DNA from: Hoylesella loescheii DSM 19665 = JCM 12249 = ATCC 15930
Lineage (GTDB): Bacteria > Bacteroidota > Bacteroidia > Bacteroidales > Bacteroidaceae
Length of the DNA stretch: 64,000 bases
NCBI RefSeq assembly: GCF_000378085.1
Contig: NZ_KB899211.1
Location: 62,001 to 126,000 of the forward strand
Direction: 5' to 3'
Position 1 is the first letter of the stretch. The number at the start of each line of letters is the position of its first letter. Under the pieces are notes generated by a model, which saw nothing but the letters and a program-made list of their open reading frames with translations, was not told where the DNA came from and searched no databases. Position numbers and translations under genes: made by a program. Shown here piece by piece: positions 55,739 to 64,000 of this stretch.

Positions 55739-56494
55739 ATGTTAGAAGTAAGAAACTTGCACGCCAAGATTGGCGATAAAGAGATATTAAAAGGCATAAA
55801 CCTTACCGTTAAAGATGGCGAAACCCACGCTATCATGGGCCCCAACGGGTCGGGCAAAAGCACGCTTTCGGCAGTGCTAGTAGGTAACCCCATGTTCGAA
55901 GTTACCGATGGAACGGCCGTTTTTAACGGAAAAGACTTACTCGAGATGAAGCCCGAAGACAGGGCTAACGAAGGCATCTTCCTCTCGTTTCAGTATCCCG
56001 TTGAAATCCCAGGTGTGTCTATGACCAACTTTATGCGTACCGCTATCAACGAGAAACGCAAATATCAAGGCCTTGAACCGATGTCGGCTGCCGACTTCAT
56101 TAAGCTGATGAAGGAGAAGCGACAGATAGTGGAGCTTGATGCGAAGTTGTCTCAACGTTCGGTAAACGAAGGTTTTAGCGGTGGCGAAAAAAAACGTAAC
56201 GAAATTTTTCAGATGGCTATGCTCGAGCCGAAACTGTCTATTCTCGACGAAACGGACTCGGGTTTGGACGTTGATGCCTTGCGCATCGTGGCCGAAGGCG
56301 TTAATAAATTGAAGTCGCCTAGCACCAGTACCATCGTCATTACCCACTACGACCGACTGCTCGACATCATCCGCCCCGACGTGATACACGTACTTTATAA
56401 AGGTAGAATCGTGAAAACGTCAGGACCAGAGTTGGCCAAAGAGATTGAGGCGCGTGGTTACGATTGGATTAAAGAAGAAGTAGGAGAGAAGTAA
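55739..56494 (+). CDS. sufC: Fe-S cluster assembly ATPase SufC
   Basis: A 251-residue ABC-type ATPase of the SufBCD complex, cytosolic. The Walker A GPNGSGKS is at 34-41, the Q-loop SFQYPVEIPG at 83-92, the ABC signature FSGGEKKRNE at 146-155 (the SufC-type variant), and Walker B LSILDETDSGLD at 167-177. It is 12 bases before sufD. Confidence 0.97.
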   Translation: MLEVRNLHAKIGDKEILKGINLTVKDGETHAIMGPNGSGKSTLSAVLVGNPMFEVTDGTAVFNGKDLLEMKPEDRANEGIFLSFQYPVEIPGVSMTNFMRTAINEKRKYQGLEPMSAADFIKLMKEKRQIVELDAKLSQRSVNEGFSGGEKKRNEIFQMAMLEPKLSILDETDSGLDVDALRIVAEGVNKLKSPSTSTIVITHYDRLLDIIRPDVIHVLYKGRIVKTSGPELAKEIEARGYDWIKEEVGEK

Positions 56495-56506
56495 AGGCTA
56501 GTAAAC

Positions 56507-57850
56507 ATGAACAGTGAGAAACAGTATATAGACCTCTTCGAAGCCAATCGCGACGTTATTTCCGCCCATTCCACCGCGGTGATGAACGGTCTACGCGAGG
56601 GCGCTTTCGAAGATTTCAAGCGTTTGGGCTTCCCTACACGCAAGACCGAGAAGTACAAATACACCGACATAAGCAAGCTTTTCGAACCCGATTTCGGGTT
56701 AAACCTACAGCGTTTGCCTATGCCCATCAACCCTTACGAGGTGTTCAGTTGCGACGTGCCACGTCTTAGCACGGCCAATCACTTTGTGGTGAACGATGCC
56801 TTTTTGCATCCCACCATGCCCCATAAGCAACTACCCGATGGTGTTGTCATAACTTCGCTGTGCGAATACGCAGAGAAAAACCCCGATCTCATCGCTAAAT
56901 ATTACGGCAAATTGGCTTCAACGGCCGAAGATGGCGTTACGGCGTTGAACACGATGCTGGCTCAAGACGGGCTCTTGGTATATGTTCCGCGTGGCGTAAA
57001 GCTCGAACAAACCATACAGGTAATTAATATTCTGCATGCTGAGGTAGATCTCATGGTCAATCGTCGTGTGCTTATCATCGTTGAGCCACAGGCAGAAGCC
57101 AAGTTCCTATTTTGCGATCACACCTTCGACGACCGTCATTTCTTGGCCACGCAAGTTATCGAAGCCTTTGTTGGCGATAACGCCCGGTTGGACCTTTATT
57201 GTATGGAAGAAACCCACGAGAAGAATGTTCGCGTGAGCAGCGTTTATATCGAGCAGCAGGCTAGCAGCAGAGTGAACCACAATGTCATAACGTTGCATAA
57301 TGGCGTAACACGTAACAACGTTACGTTAACGTTCCGAGGCGAGGGCGCCGAGTGTAACTTGTCGGGCTGTGTCATTGCCGATAAGAAACAGCATGTGGAT
57401 AACAACACCGTGATAGACCATGCCGTACCCAACTGCAACAGTCACGAACTATATAAATATGTGCTGGACGATGAATCAGTAGGTGCCTTCGCAGGTCTGG
57501 TATTGGTGCGACAGGATGCCCAACACACCGATTCGGAGATGCGCAACCAAAACATTTGCGCGACGAAAAAGGCGCACATGTACACCCAACCCATGCTCGA
57601 AATCTACGCCGACGACGTGAAATGTTCGCACGGATCTACCGTTGGACAGCTTAACGATGCGGCCTTATTCTACATGCGCCAACGTGGCGTGAGCGAGAAA
57701 GAGGCTAAATTGTTACTCGAATTTGCCTTTATCAACGAAGTTATCGACCAAATGGACCTCGAACCGCTACGCGAACGCCTGCATCATCTTGTGGAAAAGC
57801 GCTTCCGTGGAGAGTTCGATCGATGCGAAGGTTGTAGAAAAGCGCAATAA
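56507..57850 (+). CDS. sufD: Fe-S cluster assembly protein SufD
   Basis: A 447-residue partner of SufB in the SufBC2D scaffold. It has an N-terminal helical part (DFKRLGFPTRKTEKYKYTDISKLF), a beta-helix core and the C-terminal family region DDVKCSHGSTVGQLNDAALFYMRQRGVSEKEAKLLLEFAF with its conserved histidine. Twelve bases after sufC. A 360-base gap with repeats separates it from sufS. Confidence 0.95.
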   Translation: MNSEKQYIDLFEANRDVISAHSTAVMNGLREGAFEDFKRLGFPTRKTEKYKYTDISKLFEPDFGLNLQRLPMPINPYEVFSCDVPRLSTANHFVVNDAFLHPTMPHKQLPDGVVITSLCEYAEKNPDLIAKYYGKLASTAEDGVTALNTMLAQDGLLVYVPRGVKLEQTIQVINILHAEVDLMVNRRVLIIVEPQAEAKFLFCDHTFDDRHFLATQVIEAFVGDNARLDLYCMEETHEKNVRVSSVYIEQQASSRVNHNVITLHNGVTRNNVTLTFRGEGAECNLSGCVIADKKQHVDNNTVIDHAVPNCNSHELYKYVLDDESVGAFAGLVLVRQDAQHTDSEMRNQNICATKKAHMYTQPMLEIYADDVKCSHGSTVGQLNDAALFYMRQRGVSEKEAKLLLEFAFINEVIDQMDLEPLRERLHHLVEKRFRGEFDRCEGCRKAQ

Positions 57851-57854
57851 AGAA

Positions 57855-58190
57855 AAGCCTCACCCCCTTCCCCTCTCCAAGGGGAGAGGGGCGTGATATG
57901 TGTTGTTGGTTAACAAGTAGACAAGTTAATGAGTTGACAAAGGTGTCGTCCTCTCTGCTCAAAAGCATTTGGCTTAACTCCCTTACCTTGTACACATTTG
58001 ATAATTAGACAAGTTGATGAGTTTACAAGACTGTTTGCCACTCTGTTCAAAAGTATTTGGCTTAACTCCTTAGCTTCGTAAACATTGGATAATCACACAA
58101 GTCGATGAGCTTACAATACAGTTTTCCACTCTGCTCAAAAGCATTTGGCTTAACTCCTTAACTTCATAACTCCTTAACTCCTCCATATTC
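57855..58190. repeat. Repeat-filled gap between sufD and sufS
   Basis: It begins with one CCCCTCTCCAAGGGGAGAG hairpin unit of the type found in tandem at 5460-5705. It continues with three related blocks of about 85 bases: a TTTGGCTTAACTCCTTA.CTT section joined to CAAGTTGATGAGTTTACAA. No gene seen. Confidence 0.65.
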
Positions 58191-58209
58191 CCCTATCCCC
58201 TCAAAAGAT

Positions 58210-59424
58210 ATGTACGACGTCACCTCCATTCGTTCAGATTTCCCCATTTTATCGCGCGAAGTATATGGTAAGCCCTTGGTTTACCTCGATAATGGGGCGA
58301 CAACGCAAAAGCCCCTTTGCGTTGTCGATGCCATGCAGCACGAGTATCTTAACGCCAATGCTAACGTGCATCGTGGCGTTCACTATCTTTCGCAGCAGGC
58401 AACCGATCTTCACGAGGCAGCCAGAACCACCGTTCATAAATTCATTAATGCCCGAAGCGACAACGAAATCATATTTACGCGCGGAACCACCGAGGGTATT
58501 AACCTCATTGCCTCTTCGTTTTGCGAGGGATTTATGCAACCTGGCGACGAGGTGATTATCACCGCAATGGAACACCATAGCAACATTGTGCCATGGCAAT
58601 TGCAGGCTGCACGTAGCGGAATTGCCATCAGGGTGATACCCATTGACGATCGAGGTGAGCTTATTCTCGATGAAATGGATAAATTGTTTACGTCGCGTAC
58701 CCGCTTGGTAAGCGTGATGCAGGTAAGCAATGTTTTGGGAACGGTGAACCCCGTGAAAGAGATTGTGCGCCGTGCACACCTTCATGGCGTGCCTGTATTG
58801 GTAGATGGCGCGCAGAGCGTACCGCATTTTAAGGTAGATGTGCAAGACATGGATTGCGACTTCTTCACCTTTTCGGGACATAAGGCATACGGACCAACGG
58901 GTGTTGGCGTTGTGTATGGTAAGGAAGAGTGGCTCGAAAAGCTACCGCCATATCAAGGGGGAGGCGAGATGATTGCAACGGTGAGTTTCGAAAAGACCAC
59001 CTTTGCCGAACTGCCCTTTAAGTTCGAGGCGGGCACACCCGACTATGTAGCCACGCATGGATTGGCTACCGCCCTCGATTATCTTTCGGCTTTGGGCATG
59101 GATAACATACAACGGCACGAGCAAGATCTCACCCGTTATGCCACGCAACAATTGGAAACCATCGATGGAATGCGAATTTTTGGCCATTCCACCGATAAAG
59201 ATGCCGTCATCAGCTTTCTTGTTGGTGATATCCACCACTTAGACCTCGGCACGCTTTTAGATCGTCTTGGCATCGCCGTTCGCACTGGTCACCACTGCGC
59301 TCAACCTCTTATGGCACGCTTAGGTATATCTGGCACTGTTCGCGCCTCGTTCGGTTTGTACAATACACGCGAAGAAATAGATGCCCTTGTTGCAGGCGTG
59401 CGTAGGGTGGCAGCTATGTTTTAA
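58210..59424 (+). CDS. sufS: Cysteine desulfurase SufS
   Basis: A 404-residue PLP enzyme (class II) that supplies sulfur from L-cysteine for Fe-S assembly. The PLP lysine K225 lies in FSGHKAYGPTGVG. His123 stacks on PLP in AMEHHSNIVPW, and the persulfide cysteine C363 lies in RTGHHCAQPLM. Last gene of the suf group; no sufE or sufU is seen nearby. Confidence 0.95.
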   Translation: MYDVTSIRSDFPILSREVYGKPLVYLDNGATTQKPLCVVDAMQHEYLNANANVHRGVHYLSQQATDLHEAARTTVHKFINARSDNEIIFTRGTTEGINLIASSFCEGFMQPGDEVIITAMEHHSNIVPWQLQAARSGIAIRVIPIDDRGELILDEMDKLFTSRTRLVSVMQVSNVLGTVNPVKEIVRRAHLHGVPVLVDGAQSVPHFKVDVQDMDCDFFTFSGHKAYGPTGVGVVYGKEEWLEKLPPYQGGGEMIATVSFEKTTFAELPFKFEAGTPDYVATHGLATALDYLSALGMDNIQRHEQDLTRYATQQLETIDGMRIFGHSTDKDAVISFLVGDIHHLDLGTLLDRLGIAVRTGHHCAQPLMARLGISGTVRASFGLYNTREEIDALVAGVRRVAAMF

Positions 59425-59553
59425 GGTCTTTCTTATATAAACATTACCACTGCTACGCAAAGTTCATTTGGTTTTATCGCTTATTGTTAGAAAACAAAAT
59501 GATAATCGTATAACTGTTCGCACGAGATTCTGCGTGATACGTTCTTATCCTAT

Positions 59554-60993
59554 TTATAAATAGTATGGAACGTAGGTGACATACTTTTTAGAAGTAATGC
59601 CTGTGTTAGACACTTTTATTAAACCTGCTTCTTGTGTGTCAGCGATAATGCGGGATGCAACTGACGATTGCGTTTTGTTTAGGTTAAACCTTTCGCGCAC
59701 AGATTGGTTATTCATACTTATTCCATCTTCGTTTAGCAAACAGGCATGTTGATAGCAGGCTTGTATCTTTTCATCCTTGGTCATATCGCCAATTTCCTTA
59801 TGAGGGAATAACGTAACTCTTGTGCAAGTTTCCTCTTTTGCTATTCTAGGGGCAGGCAAGTGCATTTCTTCTATGGCTGCGATAGCACGGTCAACACCGC
59901 TTCCTCGACGTTCGCAGAACCTAAATAGGTACATTAATTCAGCAAGTTTTTCATTTCTTGAGTTGGGTGGAAGGTCAATGAGCCTGTTGATATCGTTCAA
60001 TGGCGCACCAGGATTAGTAATGACTAATCTGTTAGAGAATATTTCAATCGTAATATTAATGCCTGATATTCCAAAGTCTTGGTGAACCAATGCATTTGCA
60101 ACAAACTCTCTTATTGCTATGCGTGGGTACTGAACGATGGCTTCGCGTTTAACCGAAATGGCCTCTGTTGAAACATAATTCATAATGAAATCTATAAGCC
60201 CTTCAAAACCTACTGCATACCCATATTGGCCAATTTGCTCTGTAAGTTGTTCTCGGTTGTTTGTTCCAATATACTTTCTAACAATGACTTTCCTCTTCGT
60301 TAGTTCAGAGAAATCGTTCATGTTGTTGGCGAATAATATTGCGCCAGCATTAGTGATGTTCCAAAGGTTATCGCTATTTGTACATAAGCCGTATTCCTTT
60401 AACCTTACCAGTATGCTGTCAAGGGAACTTGGTAGGTCTTTATCGATTAGTTCAAAAAACTTCCGATAGTTAAGTAATGATAGAACTTCGTTCTTACCAA
60501 TTCCGCCCTTAGCAATCCTTTCTTCGAAATTCAAGCCTTGCGACGTCGCAATAATGTTTCTAATTTGCAGAGGAGACATTCGAATTGTTTGTCCTGAACA
60601 TCTGCAGAAAGCGTCTTTATATTCGCGACCTCTCATATAGATAGGTTTTTCTCTCTGCTCAGGGACATAAACAAATAGGATAGGAGAACCTTGATATTCT
60701 AAGACGGCATGGTCTATATCAACAGAACTTGAAAGATTGTTATGGGCTATGTTGCCTAGTCGTTTAACGATGTCATCTATTTGTTCCTTAGTTAGTGGGG
60801 CAAATGTGGCATTGTCGTTAATGCCAAAGGCAAACATGCCTCCTCCCTGATGGTTGCAAAATGCACATACGTGCTGAGCCAATCTCTCTGTTTTGGGAGA
60901 AAGGCCGCTTTTCCAATCCAGTTCACTTAGTTCGTGAGGTATCGGGGTGAGGCTTTCTTTTAATATCTCTATAGCCTTTTCTTTCCAGTTCAT
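59554..60993 (-). CDS. AlbA_2/Schlafen-type ATP-binding transcriptional regulator
   Basis: A 479-residue cytosolic protein. The N-terminal AlbA_2 (Schlafen AAA_4-like) domain includes ELDWKSGLSPKTERLAQHVCAFCNHQGGGMFAFGI near 19-56. A GHKL-like HATPase_c_4 domain has REFVANALVHQDF near 296-308 and RGSGVDRAI. The C-terminus (about 410-479) looks like a winged helix. Such proteins are described as putative transcriptional regulators. Alone between sufS and a gene-poor region; a duplicated near-palindrome upstream suggests autoregulation (inference). Confidence 0.85.
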   Translation of the reverse strand: MNWKEKAIEILKESLTPIPHELSELDWKSGLSPKTERLAQHVCAFCNHQGGGMFAFGINDNATFAPLTKEQIDDIVKRLGNIAHNNLSSSVDIDHAVLEYQGSPILFVYVPEQREKPIYMRGREYKDAFCRCSGQTIRMSPLQIRNIIATSQGLNFEERIAKGGIGKNEVLSLLNYRKFFELIDKDLPSSLDSILVRLKEYGLCTNSDNLWNITNAGAILFANNMNDFSELTKRKVIVRKYIGTNNREQLTEQIGQYGYAVGFEGLIDFIMNYVSTEAISVKREAIVQYPRIAIREFVANALVHQDFGISGINITIEIFSNRLVITNPGAPLNDINRLIDLPPNSRNEKLAELMYLFRFCERRGSGVDRAIAAIEEMHLPAPRIAKEETCTRVTLFPHKEIGDMTKDEKIQACYQHACLLNEDGISMNNQSVRERFNLNKTQSSVASRIIADTQEAGLIKVSNTGITSKKYVTYVPYYL

Positions 60994-61003
60994 ATCTATT
61001 GTA

Positions 61004-61078
61004 GAATTTACTTTGCAAATAAGATGTCGTTGATATTCAGTTGGTTATGGCTTGTTGGAATTTACTTTGCAAATAAGA
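61004..61078 (-). promoter_or_regulatory. Duplicated operator-like site upstream of the AlbA_2 regulator
   Basis: The near-palindrome ATTTACTTTGCAAAT occurs at 61006-61020 and 61060-61074, inside a 21-base identical block repeated 54 bases apart (about five helical turns). It lies 10-85 bases upstream of the regulator start. Confidence 0.5.
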
Positions 61079-61662
61079 ACTTGTTGCTTTTTTAGCGCTC
61101 TTCTTTGTATTGAAATTCACCTTCAATGCTTTTCATTATTCCTGTGTTGAGCAGTATGGTAGCTTTGATAATCAATGCCATGACAGGTTGAATTTTCTTT
61201 TCTACCAGTATGATGTAGGCAAAATGATTACTTCTAACAGTTCAACAACTCATAAATAGGTACCTTGTCTGTTGGCTAATATACCCTAAACCATCTGTGG
61301 CGATTTTTCTTCGCCATTTGTGATGCTACTTAACTGTTGCTATGTGCAAAGATAAACAAAATTCGTTAGATAGCCCATCGTTTTGTAATGATGTATTAAT
61401 TTGTAGGATTTATTAGTTACCTTAGATTCCGATTTGTCTACAAATAATTGTGTTTTTTCGATGTATATTAGAATTATGGATTTGAAACTAAGTGTATGTA
61501 TATTCAAGTAGAATGTGTTATAGGGTGGCGTTTATACCTTTGTTTTAAAATGGATATACTATCTATTGCAGTGAATTACGATCCGTTTTCATTCCTTTAT
61601 TCGCACGTTAATTGCTCATTTGCAACATGCTTTATGTCCCATCGCTTTGGTTCATCTATGAT
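61079..61662. other. Gene-poor intergenic DNA
   Basis: A/T-rich sequence with no supported gene or RNA. Short frames (such as 61496-61681 plus) lack family features. Confidence 0.4.
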
Positions 61663-61756
61663 GGAACCGTGTTCCTTATAAGCTGGAACCCTGTTCCAGA
61701 TGATATGTAACAACGTTCCAGATGACATGTAACACCCTTCCAGCATAGCTTTAACG
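61663..61756 (+). repeat. 22-base-period inverted-repeat array 5
   Basis: Unit starts at 61663 and 61685 (GGAAC), and 61707 and 61729 (GTAAC), exactly 22 apart. The GTAAC units keep the GTTCCA or CTTCCA partner arm. It ends in TTTAACGAG. Confidence 0.88.
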
Positions 61757-61855
61757 AGCAGTGAAACGAAAAAATGCATCGCAAGAGCCCGTTGATGGCT
61801 TTGGATGCATTGATGTTTTAACGGGGAAGAATAGGGATAAAGAAAACCGGGAGGT

Positions 61856-62075
61856 TAGGAGTTGATGGATGTTGGGATGTTTATTAGCAGGAAGTTGGTA
61901 TGTTGATGAATGGGTGAGGTGCTGAATAGTGAGTTGACTTGCTAATAAACAAGTGAGTTAACAAGTTGTGGGTGGTTTTAGAATTGTTGTTGATAGCGCT
62001 TATGAACTAACTTATTCAACTAGAAAAGAACAACTCTATAACCAATAAACTTGCTAACTCACCAATGTTTAAGCT
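61856..62075. repeat. GAGTT/AACTC hairpin tract
   Basis: AGTTGGTATGTTGATGAATG-type units (61856-61970) are matched by AACTAACTTATTCAACTAG and AACTTGCTAACTCACC units (62004-62065). Confidence 0.55.
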
Positions 62076-62180
62076 AACGCGCAAAACGCATCGATAGATT
62101 ATTTGCATTGCATTTTGTTACCGATGAAACCGCTGTTTATTGTTGATAATCGTCCTGTCGCAATGCTTTTGACCTGTGTT

Positions 62181-62399
62181 TTACTTGTGCTTGCAGTTTT
62201 TGAGGCATCGTTTACATCCGCCAATGGCAAGTGCGAACCATGCCGTACATATTACACGGAACAGGAAAGGCGCTTCTGCTGGCAGCACGGCAAGGGCAAA
62301 AGCAGCTTGCACGTTGAGCAATTGAAGCTTGGCTTTGGTGTCTATCTCCTTGTTCAACACGGCCGAATAATATTGGCATAACCAAGTTATGGGGAGCAT
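62181..62399 (-). CDS. Small conserved hypothetical protein
   Basis: A 72-residue protein beginning MLPITWLCQYYSAVLNKEIDT. It contains a hydrophobic stretch (NVQAAFALAVLPAEAPFLFRVICTAWFALAI) likely to form one or two membrane helices, then a Cys/Lys-rich tail. I recall similar short proteins recurring in Prevotella and Bacteroides genomes; this could not be checked. The frame extends to 62483, and MKKEMTLSVN there is an alternative start. A competing plus-strand frame (62103-62381) looks less natural. Confidence 0.55.
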   Translation of the reverse strand: MLPITWLCQYYSAVLNKEIDTKAKLQLLNVQAAFALAVLPAEAPFLFRVICTAWFALAIGGCKRCLKNCKHK

Positions 62400-62584
62400 A
62401 AGGCCTTTCTTTGCACTTGCGAAAAACGTGTTTAAACGAATCTCGTTTGCAGAATTTACCGATAATGTCATTTCCTTTTTCATTGTTCTCTATGTTGAAT
62501 GTTATTATTTGCTTATCTTTGTGGTTGCAAAATTGCGGCTAAAATTGGAAGTGACATTTCACAAACAAATGAATTTAGTTAATA

Positions 62585-62792
62585 GTTGGTAAATGTATGA
62601 AGTAAGGGAGGTGTGGAGTAAGCGAGTTAAGCCGTATGCTAACTTGCAGAGTGGCCCATATTCTAGTTAACTCGTTAAATGTTAAACTTGTCAACATGTG
62701 GCGTCCATCGTCAGCTTTGCAGCAGGTTATGCTTGTCAACTCTGCGTTCCTTGCTTTCTTCCCAACTCGTTAACTCGTCAACATGTCAACCA
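62585..62792. repeat. Low-complexity tract before rnhB
   Basis: AAGTAAGGGAGGTGTGGAGT units at 62598-62630 and TTAACTCGTTAAATG / AACTCGTTAACTCGTCAAC units at 62665-62792. No gene. Confidence 0.5.
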
Positions 62793-62808
62793 ATAAGTTC
62801 ATATATAG

Positions 62809-63417
62809 ATGCTCAAATCTCATTATTTCACCGATTTAATCGAGGCCGGTTGCGATGAAGCTGGTCGTGGATGCTTGGCTGGTAGCGTGTTTGCTGCTGC
62901 TGTGATACTGCCCACCGATTACGAAAACGCTTTGCTCAACGATTCGAAGAAGTTAACCGAGAAGCAGCGTTACGCCTTGCGCACGCAGATAGAAGCTGAC
63001 GCGTTGGCGTGGGCTGTGGGTGAGGTTACGGCCGATGAAATCGACGAAATAAACATACTTAACGCTAGCATACTGGCTATGCACCGCGCCCTTGATGGCT
63101 TGAAACTTCGTCCGCAGGCCGTTATTGTGGACGGAAACCGCTTTAAACCCTACGGAACGCTTCCCCACGAGACCATCGTTAAAGGCGATGCCAAGTACTT
63201 GTCGATTGCTGCGGCTAGCATTTTGGCCAAGACTTATCGTGATGATTACATGGACAACCTTGCCCTTCAATATCCCGCATATCAGTGGAAGGTGAACAAG
63301 GGCTATCCAACAAAGGCACATCGAGCAGCTATTGAAGAACACGGAATATCCCCTTTTCATCGCAAAACATTCAAAGGGGTTAAGGAGATGTTAGTGAATG
63401 AAGAAGAGTGCGTATAA
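62809..63417 (+). CDS. rnhB: Ribonuclease HII
   Basis: A 202-residue endonuclease that removes ribonucleotides from DNA and RNA-DNA hybrids. The active-site [12 protein letters not shown] starts at residue 14, with catalytic D16 and E17. The third acid lies in [11 protein letters not shown], and the fourth near KTYRDDYM. Length is normal for the family. It stands alone with no recognised promoter; a GAGTT-type tract precedes it. Confidence 0.95.
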   Translation: MLKSHYFTDLIEAGCDEAGRGCLAGSVFAAAVILPTDYENALLNDSKKLTEKQRYALRTQIEADALAWAVGEVTADEIDEINILNASILAMHRALDGLKLRPQAVIVDGNRFKPYGTLPHETIVKGDAKYLSIAAASILAKTYRDDYMDNLALQYPAYQWKVNKGYPTKAHRAAIEEHGISPFHRKTFKGVKEMLVNEEECV

Positions 63418-63554
63418 GTGTAAGCACCTCTGAGTTTATTGGTGGGTTGGCGTGTTCATGGCACATAACCTTTGTGTGTTTGGCAAGGTAACACGATTTT
63501 CTACTTATACACCAGTTTGTGACAATATAAGTCGTTTTTAATTATGTGAATAAG

Positions 63555-63588
63555 CAAGGGTATGGTGATAACTGTCGCTATACCCTTG
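63555..63588 (+). terminator. Hairpin downstream of rnhB
   Basis: CAAGGGTAT (63555-63563) pairs perfectly with ATACCCTTG (63580-63588), loop 16 bases. The following TTGAGGG is a weak T-tract, so terminator status is uncertain. Confidence 0.45.
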
Positions 63589-63704
63589 TTGAGGGAATAG
63601 GTATCCTTCTACCTTTAAAAATCGCCTTGAAATTTTCGATATTTTACAGATTCGGCTATAAATGTAAAGTTAATTTCAATTTATTTAAAAAAGACCAACT
63701 AAAA

Positions 63705-63736
63705 TTTGGTACTTTCAGTTATATTTTGTATTTTTG
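63705..63736 (+). promoter_or_regulatory. Orphan promoter near the window end
   Basis: TTTG at 63705-63708, a 20-base spacer and TATTTTTG at 63729-63736, a strong match. No plus-strand gene starts before the window ends. Confidence 0.6.
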
Positions 63737-63742
63737 TGAATA

Positions 63743-63915
63743 GAATTATAAACTTCATATTTGGCATTACACCGTGCGCCATTTTCTCACTTCTTCTATC
63801 CTAAGGCAAGCTGAGTGATGGTTGCGAATATGGTTAATTGCCCATTCATAAAAATCTTTTTCACTACAAGAAACGTCCCGTATATTGCGTGAGCAACATA
63901 CGGGACAATGTTTTA
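63743..63915 (+). ncRNA. Possible small RNA downstream of the orphan promoter
   Basis: The predicted transcript from 63743 reaches a stable hairpin (GTCCCGTAT 63875-63883 with ATACGGGAC 63898-63906, continued by TTG/CAA) followed by AATGTTTT. Size would be about 170 bases. No known RNA family was recognised. It could equally be the leader of a gene beyond the window. Confidence 0.25.
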
Positions 63916-64000
63916 TGGGCGTCTTGAAGTGGCGAGTTAGTAGGGATTCGGAAGCTTGCAAGGGAATAAGCCCCCTTAGAATTTAAGCATATTCGATGAA

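Noticed and set aside
62103..62381. 92-codon plus-strand frame
   Set aside because: It overlaps a better minus-strand small protein; composition (many Cys/His/Gln in the second half) looks like a shadow.
63767..63961. 64-codon minus-strand frame with a CPVCC motif
   Set aside because: Too short to judge; it spans a strong hairpin likely to be an RNA element; no promoter on that strand.

Overview
This window looks like a chromosomal segment of a Bacteroidales bacterium, most likely Prevotella or a close relative. Several intergenic regions carry the Bacteroidetes promoter pattern (TTTG, about 19-21 bases, TAnnTTTG), Shine-Dalgarno sites are weak or absent, and the genes are typical of that group: ATP-type PEP carboxykinase, RimP-NusA-InfB followed by SufBCDS, a ParE-type topoisomerase and a large capsule-type locus. 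No rRNA, tRNA, CRISPR array, transposase or phage gene was seen. Species assignment is inference only.

Layout. 1-7.6 kb is housekeeping: pckA, upp divergent from it, a purine salvage pair (NCS2 permease, then xpt), a Fur-family regulator abutting a secreted histidine phosphatase. 7.6-11.8 kb is sparse, with long gene-poor DNA, a membrane protein, a small unknown and a MaoC-like protein. 11.8-31.9 kb holds a surface polysaccharide locus: acyltransferase, Wzx flippase, Wzy/EpsG polymerase, six glycosyltransferases, a UDP-sugar dehydrogenase, a DUF1919-like protein, a GINT1-like propeller protein, an ATP-grasp enzyme, an initiating phosphoglycosyl transferase, a DegT aminotransferase, a membrane 4,6-dehydratase and a nucleotidyltransferase-fold protein. 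Its last genes match a route in which an amino-trideoxy sugar is made (dehydratase, aminotransferase) and loaded on lipid phosphate (phosphoglycosyl transferase), as in WcfR/WcfS of Bacteroides fragilis. A strong terminator closes it near 32.0 kb.

32-45.4 kb carries a VanX-like dipeptidase, CtpA-type protease, parE, a GNAT-like protein, divergent rnr (RNase R), a HAD phosphatase, pncB and two paralogous small lipoproteins. 45.4-48.0 kb is a 2.6-kb repeat island without convincing genes. 48-59.4 kb is the rimP-nusA-infB operon and a suf operon (sufB, an outer-membrane barrel gene, sufC, sufD, sufS). 59.5-64 kb has a Schlafen/AlbA-type ATP-binding regulator with a duplicated upstream site, a small conserved protein and rnhB.

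The intergenic DNA is the most unusual part. Three repeat systems recur: (1) arrays of short inverted repeats on an exact 22-base period at five loci, four with GGAAC/GTTCC arms and one with GTAG/CTAC arms; (2) a MITE-like element family built around a hairpin ACCGC-GTA-GCGGT with conserved ends (TTCGGGATAAG), found complete, in short form, and expanded into 88-base and 66-base tandem arrays; (3) degenerate GAGTT-rich tracts paired with downstream AACTC-rich tracts, able to fold into long imperfect hairpins between genes.
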